Source of the DNA: Marisediminitalea alba
Lineage (GTDB): Bacteria; Pseudomonadota; Gammaproteobacteria; Enterobacterales; Alteromonadaceae
Direction: 5' to 3'
DNA length: 64,000 nucleotides
NCBI RefSeq assembly: GCF_002993365.1
Contig: NZ_PVNP01000089.1
Span: 1 to 64,000 of the forward strand
The stretch's first letter is position 1; each line of letters begins with the position of its first letter. The notes under the pieces are model-generated. The model made no database searches. It had not been told where the DNA came from and worked only from the letters and a program-made list of their open reading frames with translations. A program made the translations under genes and the position numbers. This document shows positions 28,340 to 38,265 of this stretch, one piece after another.

Positions 28340-30025
28340 TTAGTTCGCTAGAGCATTATCAAGTAATTCTTTGGCATTAGCCAGCGCATTGGGGGTAATT
28401 TTATCACCCGCCAGTAAACGTGCCAGCTCATCAATTCTGGCTTGTTCAGTAAGCGCTAAAATATGGGTTTGGGTTTCGCTGTTTTCGGTTGTTTTGGTCA
28501 CAAACAGCTGATTATGCGCCTGCGCCGCTACCTGCGGCAGGTGGGTAACACACATGACCTGATTTTCCTTACCGAGACGGCGTAATAATTGACCTACTAT
28601 CGAAGCCGTGGGGCCGCTGATACCGGTATCCACTTCGTCAAAAATCATCGTGGGGGTCAGACTGGTATCACGGCTGATCACCTGTAAAGCCAGGCCAATT
28701 CTGGATAATTCCCCGCCAGATACCACTTTATCCAGTCGATCCTGCGGTTGCCCCGGGTTCGTCGCTACTTTCATGACCACGGTATCCATACCCACTGCAG
28801 AGGGACGTGCCTGTTCGCCGTAGATCACATCAATGAAGAATTCTGCGTGGGGCATATTTAAGGTGCGGATCTGTGTCTGAACCATTTCGGCTAACTTTCC
28901 TGCAGCGTTATAGCGGCTTTGTGAGAGTTTTTCACTGGCTGCGATATACTTAGCGTGGCTGTTGTCCAGTTCTTCCTGCAACGATGTCAGTCTTTGTGTA
29001 TTGGCACTAAGACCGGCCAGCTCTTCAGCCAGTTGCTGATGATGATCGTACAGTGTTTCGGGCATTACCTGGTGCTTTCTGGCCAGTTCCATGGCCTGGG
29101 CAAAGCGCTTTTCAACCTGCTGCAAACGCATTGGATCGATTTCCAGCTGATCGCAATAACTGCGTAGCTCATTCGCTGACTCTTCCACCTGTATGGCGGC
29201 TTCGTTTAGCATTGCTACAATGGGGGTTAATGCTGGGTCGTGATCTTCCAGATTACTGAGTTTATCAATGCTGGTCTGGATAGCTGACAAGGCGTTAAAT
29301 TCGTCGGCTTCATATAAATGGTAAAAGCTCTTTTGTGCTTCCTCGAGCAGGGTCTGGCCATTGCTCAGGCGCTTGTGTTCAGCTTCAAGCTCACTGAATT
29401 CGCCTTCTGCTAAGGCAAACTCGTCCAGTTCAGCTACCTGATAGCTTAACAACTGCTCTCTGTCGGCACGTTGCTGGGCAGCCTGTTCAAGGGCGCTTAG
29501 CTCCTTTGCCAGTTGTTGCCAATGCTTATATGCCGATGCCGTTGCAGAGAGTAACGAGCCGTGTTCGGCAAAATCATCCAGCAGTTTGCGTTGTACATCG
29601 TCTTTTAATAACTGCAGGTGTGTATTTTGCCCGTGGATCGCCAGTAAAAACTGCCCCAGCTGCTTTAACTGCTGAAGCGCCACCGGCACGCCATTGATAA
29701 ACGCCTTTGATCGGCCTTCTTTTGAGATCAGTCGCCGAATAAAGCAGGTGTTGGGATCGTCATCCAGTACCACGTCATTTTCATCCAGCCAGTTCCTCGC
29801 CAGAGGCGCATCAAGCAACGAAAAATAGGCAATGATTTCCGCCTTATCAGCGCCTTTTCTTACTGCCGATGCATCGGCACGCTCACCAAGGCATAAGCTT
29901 AGTGCGTCGATAGCAATGGATTTACCAGCACCGGTTTCACCGGTCATCGCTGTCATGCCGGTCTCAAAGGCAATGTTGATTTCTTTCACTACAGCGAAGT
30001 TTTTAACCGATAAATGCGATAACAT
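28340..30025 (-). CDS. recN: DNA repair protein RecN
   Basis: 561 residues, SMC-like ATPase acting on double-strand breaks. Walker A GETGAGKS at 29-36, a central coiled coil of about 150-360, signature VSGGELSRIGLAL and Walker B TMIFDEVDTGISG near the C-terminus. GAGGC precedes the ATG. Two LexA-like sites lie directly upstream (30044-30078), consistent with strong SOS control of recN. Confidence 0.96.
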   Translation of the reverse strand: MLSHLSVKNFAVVKEINIAFETGMTAMTGETGAGKSIAIDALSLCLGERADASAVRKGADKAEIIAYFSLLDAPLARNWLDENDVVLDDDPNTCFIRRLISKEGRSKAFINGVPVALQQLKQLGQFLLAIHGQNTHLQLLKDDVQRKLLDDFAEHGSLLSATASAYKHWQQLAKELSALEQAAQQRADREQLLSYQVAELDEFALAEGEFSELEAEHKRLSNGQTLLEEAQKSFYHLYEADEFNALSAIQTSIDKLSNLEDHDPALTPIVAMLNEAAIQVEESANELRSYCDQLEIDPMRLQQVEKRFAQAMELARKHQVMPETLYDHHQQLAEELAGLSANTQRLTSLQEELDNSHAKYIAASEKLSQSRYNAAGKLAEMVQTQIRTLNMPHAEFFIDVIYGEQARPSAVGMDTVVMKVATNPGQPQDRLDKVVSGGELSRIGLALQVISRDTSLTPTMIFDEVDTGISGPTASIVGQLLRRLGKENQVMCVTHLPQVAAQAHNQLFVTKTTENSETQTHILALTEQARIDELARLLAGDKITPNALANAKELLDNALAN

Positions 30026-30043
30026 AAATGCCTCACAGATTGA

Positions 30044-30078
30044 CTAGATGAATATACAGTATGTGTAAATATATACAG
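30044..30078 (-). promoter_or_regulatory. LexA-like boxes upstream of recN
   Basis: On the minus strand, CTGTATATATTTACAC (30078-30063) matches the CTG-N10-CAG LexA pattern except for one end base, and CTGTATATTCATCTAG (30059-30044) is a weaker second copy 19 bases closer to the gene. Tandem LexA sites before recN are known from Escherichia coli. Confidence 0.7.
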
Positions 30079-30388
30079 TATTCCTGTAGAGATAAATGCT
30101 GCTTAGCGTAATTCACGCAATTAATCAGGCAAGATACTGATAATCCAACAAAAAAAGTTTTTCAGAAGCTGTGACAGGTTAGCATTTCTGGTGTAGTTAA
30201 ATAAACCAGGCTAAAGCCATGTTATTTATACCTATCTTTGCCGGGTAAATGTCAGGTGACTGAAAATACACGGCTTAATATTTTTCACGTATACAAATTT
30301 AAACGTTTTTAAATAATCCTACATAGCAACTTTATAAATCTGACGTATAGTTTAATTTTTACCCTAATCACGTTGTCGAATGTAGATT
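30079..30388. other. AT-rich divergent intergenic region recN / PAS-coiled-coil gene
   Basis: No gene seen. The region is AT-rich with several T and A runs and should contain the promoters of both divergent genes. TTTATAAAT-like sequence occurs near 30330; no firm promoter can be named. Confidence 0.4.
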
Positions 30389-33300
30389 ATGAGCGCTTGT
30401 AGCCAGAGAAATTATCTTCAGAACAAGGGATTGTTACTGCTCAGTGCTGTGGCACCCAATGTTTATGCTTTCCCGTCTTCCTTGCAGGCGTTATCGCCGG
30501 GCCAGTTTAATCTGCTGGCCTATGCTGCTATTGCCTGCGCAGGCTTGTTGTTACTGGTAATTTTATTTGGCGCTTTCAAGCGTAGCCGACTCAACGCAAA
30601 GCTTAATAAAACCAATTCGCTGCTCACTGTGCAGCAGGAGCGCTTAAATGCAGTGAGTGTAGGGGTTATCCTGGTTGATGAAGCACTGACGGTGACTTAT
30701 GCGAACCGCACGGGGGCATACTTACTTGGCCAGAACGCCGATACCGTGAAAGGCAAAGGGCTGGCAGACTTGCTGCCGGTCGAAGCACAACAATTAATTA
30801 GTCAGGCCAGCGGTGCCAGCCGGGAGCTGGCTATTCAGTGTGTGCTTGGTCAGCGGCAGAGGGCATACCGGTTGCGGATTAACCCAGCGCTCAGCCAGGC
30901 GGCAGAAGCACAAATGATGATCATTGTTGAGGATGTGCAGAATTACCAGCAGCGTCTGGATGATTCAGCCGCCATGCTTGACCATGTCAGCGGATTATTC
31001 GACGGCCAGAGCCTCGGCCTGGCGAAAATTAATCTTGCCGCTCAACAGCTTACAGTTAATGAAAGTTTAGCCGGCTGGCTCGGCATTGAGCCCGGCGAGC
31101 TGTCGATGGATGAGTTTATACAACGGGTAGACGCACGCGATCAGCAAATGCTTAGTGGTGCGCTGGAGCGACTGGCGAGCGGCGAAGTGCTTGAGGTGAA
31201 TACGTCTTTGCTGGCAAAAGATGACAGCCTTATACCGGTAACGTGTTGTGGTGCTCTGGCTGAGCATACCAGTGAGTCTGACTTACCCATTGCGCACATT
31301 TCGGTTGCCGATTGCCGGCAGATAACTCGCGCCAAAACAGAGCGGGACGTTGCAATTCAGCGTTTTAATGCAGTGGTTTCCACTGCTACACAACCGGTCT
31401 ATTTGCTCGATGCTGAGCGTAGATTTGTTGACGCCAACCGGGCATTTCTGAGCCTGTTTAAAACCGACCTGATGTACATTAAAGGGAAACCGGTTAGTGA
31501 GCTCAAGCAGTTTGATGAAGGCTTTAAATCACTCCATCAAAACCGTGACAAAATGACGACCAGGCGTCAGGCGCTCAGCGTTGAAAGGGATGACGGGCAA
31601 CGCCTGTCGCTGCAAGTGGTGTTGCAGGCACTGGCGGGAGAGTCGGGTGCTGCTATGGGGATTATCGAGGATCATACCGAAGTGGAAGCCCTGACCCACG
31701 ATGTCGCCGAAGCCAAAGACCGTCTGAGTATGTTTACCGATCATTCACCAATGGGTATCGCGGTATTTAATCGCGAAGGTGATATTAAAGAAGTTAACCA
31801 AACCCTTTGTCGTCAGTTGGATATGAACAGTCAGCAACTGCTGTCACAGTCATTTTATCAGTTGTTCACGGATAAAGTGGAAACCGAAAAGTTAACTCAG
31901 CGGCTGGACAGGCACGATCAGGCACGAGAGTTTCCGGCCCGTTTAAAATGCGGTACCAACAAAACCTTTTCGACAACCCTGCATGCCAACAAAATCAGTG
32001 AGATCCCTGAAGAATATGTGTGCTGGATTGGTAGCCGCGAAGAGCAGGATTACCTGAACAGTCGCTTTGAGCGCCTGGTGAAGTATGCAAGTGTGCCGGT
32101 AGCACTGCTAACCAATGATTGCTTTACGCAGTTTAACTCTGCCGCCTGTGCTTTCTTTGGTATTCAGGATGAAGAAGAAATGCTTGGACTGCAGTTAACT
32201 GCCCCTGAGCTGCATGGCGCCGCAACCAATACAGAAACCCTCAGGCAAAAGCTGGAAACCGTTGGAAGCCGTGGTCAGGTGGTTACCCTGAGCTGGCAAC
32301 ATCAGTATCAGCAGCGCGTATTACCTTGCGAACTCACGCTTATTCCAATTCTGAGAGACGCTAAATTACAGGGCATTATCTGTATCTGGATTGACTTACG
32401 TGCCATTGAACAAGCTAAAGCGGCTCGTGCTGAGGCAGTTAAATTACGCGAAGCGGCAGAGCTGGAAGTTGAGGCTAAACAACAGCAACTGGCCAGCAGC
32501 CAGCATCAACTGGCGCAACAGCAGGAAGCGCTGGCAGAAACGGAGCAAACTCTGGCGCAGGCCGAACTTAAGTTACAGGATGCCGAAGTCACTCTGTCTG
32601 AAAAAATTGAAACTATCTCAGAGCTGCAGCAGGCCCACAAAGATATCAGTGAGCATCTGGCCAGTCTGAAGTCTGATTACACCCAAAACCGTGAAATGCT
32701 GGAAGAAAGTCAGCAGGCTAATGCTGCATTAGAGGCGCAGCTCGAACGCTCCAGTATGAAAGTAGGCAGTCTGGAAAAACAACGCAATCAGATAGCCGAC
32801 GCGCTGCAATACAGCGAGCGTAAATATCGCGAAGCACAACAGCAACTGGAGCAGAGTCAGCAGGAAACATTGCGCTTGGAGCAACAGCAGGCAGAGCAAC
32901 AAAAAGCGGTCGAAAATTACGTGGCAGAAATCGCCGGTTTACAGGCTTCCATCGAAGATAAAGACAAGCAGATTGGTGATGTCAGCGGTCAGATAGCTGC
33001 TTTACAATCACAATTAACCAGTTCCAGTGAGGCATCGGAAAAATTACGCGAGCAATTGGCCAACCAGCGTAAAGCCAGTGAGCAGGCAGAGCAGGAGCGC
33101 CGGGAGCTGGCGATGGCCTATCAAAAAATGCAGGCTGAAGCCGAGGGCAAAGCGCGCCATATCGACCACTTACAGCATGAAATGGAAATGCTCGAGACAA
33201 TGTCGTCCCAGCAGAAAGGCGATATGCAGGCTCACACTGAACAACTGGCAAAAGAGCTTGAGGCCAAACAGTCACAGTTGCAATCAACACAAACGGCACT

Positions 33301-34888
33301 GGCTGACATCAAGCAGCAGGCTGAGCAGGATAAACAGGAAAAAGCTGCCCAGCAGGAACGCCTGGCGCAGCTGCAGAATGAACTGGCTGATATTAAGAGC
33401 CGCTCGGCCCAGCAGCAGTCGAAAGTGGCAGAAGCTGATGCCCGGCGTAAGGCTGAGCACGAAGCGTTGCAGCAGGCACTGCAGGCTAAGCAGGCGGAGT
33501 TACAGCAAACTGAGCAGATCCTGTCGGATGCCAAACAACAAACCGAGGCTGAAAAACGGGAAAAAGCCCGTCAGCAGGCTATCTTTGCCAGGTTGCAGGA
33601 AGAGCTCAGTGAAATGCAGCAAAAATCCACTCAGCAACAGCAGGCCATCCAGCAAAGCGAGCAGAAATGGCAGGCAGAGCAGCAAAACCTGGCTAACGAG
33701 CTGGCCGCCAGGCAGGCTAAACTGGCAGCGGCAGAAGCGGAGCTGGATAATCGTCAGAAACAGATGGAAGCCGAAAAATTGGAGCGCGAATCACAGCAGA
33801 ACAAGCTGGAGCAGTTGAAGTCGGAAATGGCTGATGTCGCCCAGCGCGCAGCTAAGCAAAAAGAAATGATGCTGGGTAGTGATGAGCAGTGGCGTAAGCA
33901 TCACGAAGAAATTGAAGCGCAGAAACAACAGTTACAGCAAGCTCTTGAAGAAGCGCAGAGTCAAAACTCCGCGATGCAAAACAAGCTGCAGTCAAGTATG
34001 AATGAACTGGCTGACGCCGAAGAAAAGGTTTCTTTAACCCAAAGCGAAGAACAGAAACTCCAGCAGGAACTGAACCGCTCCAAAGAGCAGGCGCAGGCAT
34101 TAGAGGCAAAGTTAGCCCAGCAGGAAGAGCAGGAAGCGAAACTTCAGGCGCAGGTGCAGGAGCAGCAGTCAGCCCTGAAATCGAGCCAGAGCAGTATCGA
34201 GCAGCTTGAGGCGCAGCAGCAATTGCTTACCGAACAATTGGCAACGGTCCAGCGTGAATACGCGGCGTCCCAACAGTCGTTAACCCAGCAGAATTCGTCA
34301 CAATCCGATCTACATGCACAGCTCAGCTCGCTGGAAGGTGAACTCAGTGAACGAAAATCACAGCTCGAAAGTCGTGAGAAGGCGTTACAACAGGCTCAGG
34401 AGAAACTCAAAGACAGCGAGTCCAAACTGGCGGAGCAGGAAAAAGCACTGGTAGAAGCACAGAAGGTTGAATTGCAGCAAGCCCAGGAAGCCACTGTGCA
34501 GGTACGCGAAAAACCCGACTTTGCCGACCTGGCGATGCCGCCGGATCCCAATACCTGGTTCGATTTGCTGTATTATCTGCAAAGCAGCCATCAGGTAAGC
34601 TCAATGGCGACATCGCTAACCAGTCTGATGGATAAGCTCGCAGAGGCTACGCGGATTATGGATGAGGCCGTGATGGCCGACGACCACCGGGCCATACTCA
34701 TGGGAGCCCGGCGGTTAATCAGTGTGATCAGCACCATTAACTCGGCGCCTTTAAAAGACATGGAGTCGCGTTTAAGTGCAGACTGTCACCATGACAATTC
34801 TGATAATATTTCCATTTACTGGCCGATGGCCAAGCAGAATCTGCAGCGCACCCTGAGAGTGATCTATTCTCACTTATACGATGAGTAG
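30389..34888 (+). CDS. Giant multi-PAS, coiled-coil membrane signalling protein
   Basis: 1499 residues. An N-terminal hydrophobic stretch (14-28) and a membrane segment (about 44-66) precede five PAS-like units (about 85-190, 205-305, 325-435, 445-550, 556-665). Residues 671-1370 are an almost unbroken coiled coil, very rich in Gln, Glu, Ala, Lys and Leu. The last 120 residues form a helical domain (from about 1377) whose segment GARRLISVISTINSAPLKDMESRL (seen in part) resembles an Hpt helix without the phospho-acceptor His. There is no kinase, GGDEF, EAL or methyl-accepting domain. A cytoplasmic sensor-scaffold is inferred. The start ATG at 30389 has no strong ribosome site. It is flanked by recN and a LysR gene, alone in its unit. 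Confidence 0.88.
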   Translation: MSACSQRNYLQNKGLLLLSAVAPNVYAFPSSLQALSPGQFNLLAYAAIACAGLLLLVILFGAFKRSRLNAKLNKTNSLLTVQQERLNAVSVGVILVDEALTVTYANRTGAYLLGQNADTVKGKGLADLLPVEAQQLISQASGASRELAIQCVLGQRQRAYRLRINPALSQAAEAQMMIIVEDVQNYQQRLDDSAAMLDHVSGLFDGQSLGLAKINLAAQQLTVNESLAGWLGIEPGELSMDEFIQRVDARDQQMLSGALERLASGEVLEVNTSLLAKDDSLIPVTCCGALAEHTSESDLPIAHISVADCRQITRAKTERDVAIQRFNAVVSTATQPVYLLDAERRFVDANRAFLSLFKTDLMYIKGKPVSELKQFDEGFKSLHQNRDKMTTRRQALSVERDDGQRLSLQVVLQALAGESGAAMGIIEDHTEVEALTHDVAEAKDRLSMFTDHSPMGIAVFNREGDIKEVNQTLCRQLDMNSQQLLSQSFYQLFTDKVETEKLTQRLDRHDQAREFPARLKCGTNKTFSTTLHANKISEIPEEYVCWIGSREEQDYLNSRFERLVKYASVPVALLTNDCFTQFNSAACAFFGIQDEEEMLGLQLTAPELHGAATNTETLRQKLETVGSRGQVVTLSWQHQYQQRVLPCELTLIPILRDAKLQGIICIWIDLRAIEQAKAARAEAVKLREAAELEVEAKQQQLASSQHQLAQQQEALAETEQTLAQAELKLQDAEVTLSEKIETISELQQAHKDISEHLASLKSDYTQNREMLEESQQANAALEAQLERSSMKVGSLEKQRNQIADALQYSERKYREAQQQLEQSQQETLRLEQQQAEQQKAVENYVAEIAGLQASIEDKDKQIGDVSGQIAALQSQLTSSSEASEKLREQLANQRKASEQAEQERRELAMAYQKMQAEAEGKARHIDHLQHEMEMLETMSSQQKGDMQAHTEQLAKELEAKQSQLQSTQTALADIKQQAEQDKQEKAAQQERLAQLQNELADIKSRSAQQQSKVAEADARRKAEHEALQQALQAKQAELQQTEQILSDAKQQTEAEKREKARQQAIFARLQEELSEMQQKSTQQQQAIQQSEQKWQAEQQNLANELAARQAKLAAAEAELDNRQKQMEAEKLERESQQNKLEQLKSEMADVAQRAAKQKEMMLGSDEQWRKHHEEIEAQKQQLQQALEEAQSQNSAMQNKLQSSMNELADAEEKVSLTQSEEQKLQQELNRSKEQAQALEAKLAQQEEQEAKLQAQVQEQQSALKSSQSSIEQLEAQQQLLTEQLATVQREYAASQQSLTQQNSSQSDLHAQLSSLEGELSERKSQLESREKALQQAQEKLKDSESKLAEQEKALVEAQKVELQQAQEATVQVREKPDFADLAMPPDPNTWFDLLYYLQSSHQVSSMATSLTSLMDKLAEATRIMDEAVMADDHRAILMGARRLISVISTINSAPLKDMESRLSADCHHDNSDNISIYWPMAKQNLQRTLRVIYSHLYDE

Positions 34889-34913
34889 ACTGGAACGTTA
34901 AAGCTTAATGTAC

Positions 34914-34944
34914 CTGGCCGGGCTGGGCGACTACCCGGCGCCAG
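34914..34944 (+). terminator. GC-rich hairpin after the coiled-coil gene
   Basis: CTGGCCGGG and CCCGGCGCCAG form a stem with a short bulge and an 11-base loop 25 bases after the stop at 34888. No T run follows. Confidence 0.4.
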
Positions 34945-34988
34945 CCACTACACTCAATCACTAATCGATGTGGTAGGGGAGAGTGTTT

Positions 34989-35060
34989 ATGGTTGCTTTG
35001 AATACCCCGTTTACATTGTCGTCAGGGGCCGGGTATTTAGTCCTGTTAGTTGCGGTTTAA
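34989..35060 (+). CDS. Possible 23-residue hydrophobic small protein
   Basis: An ATG with GGGGAGAG eight bases upstream opens a 23-codon frame (MVALNTPFTLSSGAGYLVLL and three more residues) that is hydrophobic and could insert in the membrane. It lies alone between the coiled-coil gene and the convergent LysR gene. The ribosome site is the only positive evidence, so this is weak. Confidence 0.25.
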   Translation: MVALNTPFTLSSGAGYLVLLVAV

Positions 35061-35159
35061 GCAGATTTGTTGCGAGGTTTGTTCCCTACCGGATAACGAC
35101 GGTGGGTGTGTTGTTACCATCTTAAAAAAATGCCGTTACGAAACCGGGTGAAAACGTGT

Positions 35160-36062
35160 TTAATCTGTCTCATGCTGGTATCGAAAGGCGTCGACAAAGG
35201 CTTTGAATGCAGGTGAATTTTGACGCCTGTTCGGGTAATAAAGATGAAAGCCGGGAAAATAATTACTCCAATCGGTGAGTACTTTTATAAGTTTTCCTTG
35301 TGCGACATAAGGTTCTGCCAATGGCTCTGGCACATACGCCAGACCAATGCCGTCAACAGCGGCATTCAGTACATGCATGGTACTGTTAAATACCAGCTGA
35401 CCTTGCCCCCTGACGGTGAATTCTTTACCGTTTTCCTCAAATTCCCAGGCGTAAATATTACCATTGGGCTTGTGGCGGATGTCGATGCAATCGTATGAGG
35501 TAAGTTCATAAGGCGTCTGAGGCATCCCGTTTGCTTGCAGATAAGCCGGTGAGCCAACAACCACTAAGCGAATTTCAGGGCCTACAGGGATGGCTATCAT
35601 ATCCTGGCTGATTGCCTCACCCAGTCTGATGCCTGCATCAAATCGTTCTGTCACCACATTGGAAAAACCGTAGTCAACATAAAACTCAACGGTAATGTCT
35701 GGATAGGATCTGAGAAACTTATTCAGTTTCGGTCTTATACATAATTCTATTTGATCATCGGTACATGAAATTCTGAGAGTGCCGGCAGGTGTATCCCGCA
35801 ATTCACCCAACGCATCGACTTCCTGATTAATGCGCTGAAATAAGGGCTGAAGTGACGTTATCAGGCGTTCTCCGGCCTCCGTGGGAGACACATTTCGGGT
35901 GGTTCGCGCCAGTAACCTCAGGCCTAAACGCTCCTCAAGTCCACGCATTTTATGACTAAGCGCCGAGGCGGATAAACCCAGCTTCGCTGCCGCCTTTACG
36001 AAGCTTCCAGCCTCGGCGATGGCAAGGAAGACCTGTAAATCATCAAGCTTATTTATCGTCAC
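35160..36062 (-). CDS. LysR-family transcriptional regulator
   Basis: 300 residues. The N-terminal helix-turn-helix (DLQVFLAIAEAGSFVKAAAKLGLSASALSHKMRGLEERLG, seen in part as SFVKAAAKLGLSASALSHK) is followed by a periplasmic-binding-like effector domain. It belongs to the branch with an HKPNG-type motif (RHKPNGNIYAWEF). GTG start at 36062, AGGA about ten bases before. It is divergent from an MFS exporter and a cyclophilin-like gene, which it most likely controls; the inducer is unknown. Confidence 0.92.
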   Translation of the reverse strand: MTINKLDDLQVFLAIAEAGSFVKAAAKLGLSASALSHKMRGLEERLGLRLLARTTRNVSPTEAGERLITSLQPLFQRINQEVDALGELRDTPAGTLRISCTDDQIELCIRPKLNKFLRSYPDITVEFYVDYGFSNVVTERFDAGIRLGEAISQDMIAIPVGPEIRLVVVGSPAYLQANGMPQTPYELTSYDCIDIRHKPNGNIYAWEFEENGKEFTVRGQGQLVFNSTMHVLNAAVDGIGLAYVPEPLAEPYVAQGKLIKVLTDWSNYFPGFHLYYPNRRQNSPAFKAFVDAFRYQHETD

Positions 36063-36220
36063 TAATGAATTATCCTCAGCAGTTCATTGAGATTAAGACT
36101 ATTAATTAAATTATGTGTCTGTGTCAACATAACTGCCTCTAAACCCATTCCTGCACGGTCAATGCTGCCAGCAAAGCGTTTATACCGTGGAGGGTGATTA
36201 ATCATCAAAGAAAGCCGTTT

Positions 36221-37414
36221 ATGAATACGCAACAAAACACACTGACAACAGAGACGCCCGAAGCCTACTGGAGCGGCGTTTTTGCTATGACCATCTGTGT
36301 CTTTACCTTGATCGCCTCTGAATTTATGCCGGTTAGTCTGCTTACGCCAATCGCTGACACACTGCAGATCACCAACGGTATGGCCGGCCAGGGCATTGCC
36401 ATTTCCGGCGCATTTGCGGTAGTGACCAGCCTGTTTATTTCATCACTGACTGCCAATGTGAACCGAAAAGCATTGTTGCTTTTACTTACCGTTATCATGG
36501 GCATTTCCGGGGCCATTATCGGATTAGCCGCTAATTACACCATGTATATGATTGGCAGGGCGTTGATCGGGGTTGTTATTGGTGGGTTCTGGTCAATGTC
36601 GGCAGCCATAGCCATGCGGCTTGTACCACAAGATAAGGTGTCAAAAGCACTGGCCGTTTTTAACAGTGGTAACGCACTTGCTGTGGTAATTGCTGCGCCA
36701 CTGGGCGCTTACCTTGGCGAGCTGATAGGCTGGCGTGGTGCGTTTCTAAGCCTTATCCCTATTGCTGTGATCACCTTTATCTGGCAGTCACTGAGCCTGC
36801 CATCCATGCCGCCGGTAGCCAAGGAACAGGAGGCAGCGGGTATATTTGCCGTGTTTACGCAATTAAAGCGAAAAGTCGTTGTGGTTGGCATGCTGGCCGT
36901 CGGCTTGTTTTTTCTGGGGCAGTTCAGCCTCTATACTTATATCCGGCCTTTCCTGGAAACGGTAACCGGTGTAGAGGTAACCACCTTATCACTGCTGCTG
37001 ATGTTTATCGGCATTATGGGTTTTGTCGGCACCATGGTGATAAACATACCGCTTAAGCATGCTTTTTATCCGACTCTTATCTTAATGCCGGTGATCCTTG
37101 CCCTTATTGCGCTTAGCCTCACGCTGTTTGGAAATCTCTTTGCTGCGGTTGTTATGCTGCTTGGCGTGTGGGGGCTCGTTGCCACCGCAGCGCCTGTGGG
37201 TTGGTGGGCCTGGGTGCCAAAAACGTTCCCCAATGATGCCGAAGCCGGTGGTGGGTTGATGGTTGCCATTATCCAGCTCTCGATTGCGCTCGGCTCAACG
37301 CTTGGCGGGGTGCTATATGATCTGGAAGGCTACATGACCACCTTTGCTGCCAGCGCCCTGATTTTGCTGGTCGCTTCGACACTTGCCGTATGGACAGCCC
37401 GGCTGTCTCGTTAA
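36221..37414 (+). CDS. MFS efflux transporter, DHA1/AraJ type
   Basis: About 397 residues with 12 membrane segments. SEFMPVSLLTPIADTLQI near the N-terminus and GRALIGVVIGGFWSMSAAIAMRL (motif GGFWSM) are characteristic of the arabinose-efflux/purine-export branch of drug:H+ antiporters. Exports small molecules by inference. ATG at 36221 is preferred, though GTG at 36194 is in frame; ribosome sites are poor for both. The cyclophilin-like gene follows 16 bases after the stop. Confidence 0.88.
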   Translation: MNTQQNTLTTETPEAYWSGVFAMTICVFTLIASEFMPVSLLTPIADTLQITNGMAGQGIAISGAFAVVTSLFISSLTANVNRKALLLLLTVIMGISGAIIGLAANYTMYMIGRALIGVVIGGFWSMSAAIAMRLVPQDKVSKALAVFNSGNALAVVIAAPLGAYLGELIGWRGAFLSLIPIAVITFIWQSLSLPSMPPVAKEQEAAGIFAVFTQLKRKVVVVGMLAVGLFFLGQFSLYTYIRPFLETVTGVEVTTLSLLLMFIGIMGFVGTMVINIPLKHAFYPTLILMPVILALIALSLTLFGNLFAAVVMLLGVWGLVATAAPVGWWAWVPKTFPNDAEAGGGLMVAIIQLSIALGSTLGGVLYDLEGYMTTFAASALILLVASTLAVWTARLSR

Positions 37415-37430
37415 CAAAGGAAAAGGCAAT

Positions 37431-37892
37431 ATGGCAACTTTCTCCCGAATTATCGCGGGTAATGCGTGCTGGATAACAGGACTCTGCCTGTTTATTAGTT
37501 TTACCGCCAATTGCGGTACATCACCAGGGAGAACCCCCATGCTGATTATTAATGTGGGTGAGCATACGCTTACCGCCGATTTTACCGATAATTCCTCGGC
37601 CGCTGCGCTAAGGAAAAAGTTACAGCAGGGGGCTATGACTATTGAAATGCGCGATTACGCCAACATGGAAAAGGTAGGAGATTTAGGGTTTAGTTTACCG
37701 CGTAACGATGAACAGATAGCGGCTCAACCCGGTGATATTATTCTCTATCTCGGCAATTCCCTGGTTATTTACTACGACAATAACAGTTGGAGTTTAACGC
37801 GCTTAGCGCGCGTTAATAACGTTTCGGCAAGTGAACTCAAATCAATTTTGGCAGGCCCCCGGTTGTCAGTCACTCTGTCACTGAGTGAATAA
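37431..37892 (+). CDS. Cyclophilin-like fold protein
   Basis: 153 residues. A hydrophobic signal-like N-terminus (NACWITGLCLFISFTANC) precedes a domain of the cyclophilin-like type: MLIINVGEHTLTADFTDNSSA, then MRDYANMEKVGDLGFSLPR and QPGDIILYLGNSLVIYYD, a pattern I recognise from small proteins found beside oxidoreductases and MFS genes. No prolyl-isomerase active site is evident. AAGGA lies before ATG 37431. Encoded as the second gene of the LysR-controlled unit; role unknown, perhaps ligand binding in the periplasm. Confidence 0.75.
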   Translation: MATFSRIIAGNACWITGLCLFISFTANCGTSPGRTPMLIINVGEHTLTADFTDNSSAAALRKKLQQGAMTIEMRDYANMEKVGDLGFSLPRNDEQIAAQPGDIILYLGNSLVIYYDNNSWSLTRLARVNNVSASELKSILAGPRLSVTLSLSE

Positions 37893-38265
37893 CCTGCTGC
37901 ATTGTGTGGGCTGAACCATACTATAAACCAGGCCATTGCTTAAAATGTGGGGAGTTTTTGTTCAGTGAGCTTTTAAGGGCTGTGGCTTTCATTGCTACAA
38001 TGGAATGCAGCAGGGGGCGTACCATTACTGGCAAAATAATAAAAAATAAACCGCTTTACTTGCCTGCGGGATTAGCGTACCTTGGCTGGGCTTTAGAAAG
38101 TTAAAGCTTTATCCCTTACTGCATTATGCGTCTCTTTTTCTGCTTTTTATTCAATTAAGTCGAACTTGTATTTACATTTGCTTTACTGGTAAATGTTTTC
38201 TTCGTATCTATAGCTTCACCGATGGCACGCCATCGCACTTAATATTTAATAAAAAGGTTTCAATT
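37893..38265. other. Intergenic region with the cold-shock gene leader
   Basis: No convincing gene in 373 bases. An open frame at 37904-38104 lacks a ribosome site and protein-like composition. The last part is probably the untranslated leader of the cold-shock gene: a CGATGGC-AC-GCCATCG inverted repeat (38220-38235) lies 30 bases before its ATG, and AAAAAGG acts as ribosome site. Confidence 0.5.

Noticed and set aside
32391..33818. Long plus-strand frames in the coiled-coil region of the giant protein
   Set aside because: Arg/Ser/Lys-rich translations are the +1 or +2 shadow of repetitive CAG-rich coding sequence.
37904..38104. Open frame of 66 codons on the plus strand between the cyclophilin-like and cold-shock genes
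   Set aside because: No ribosome site, odd composition with scattered Cys and Gly, and it lies in what looks like the cold-shock gene leader.
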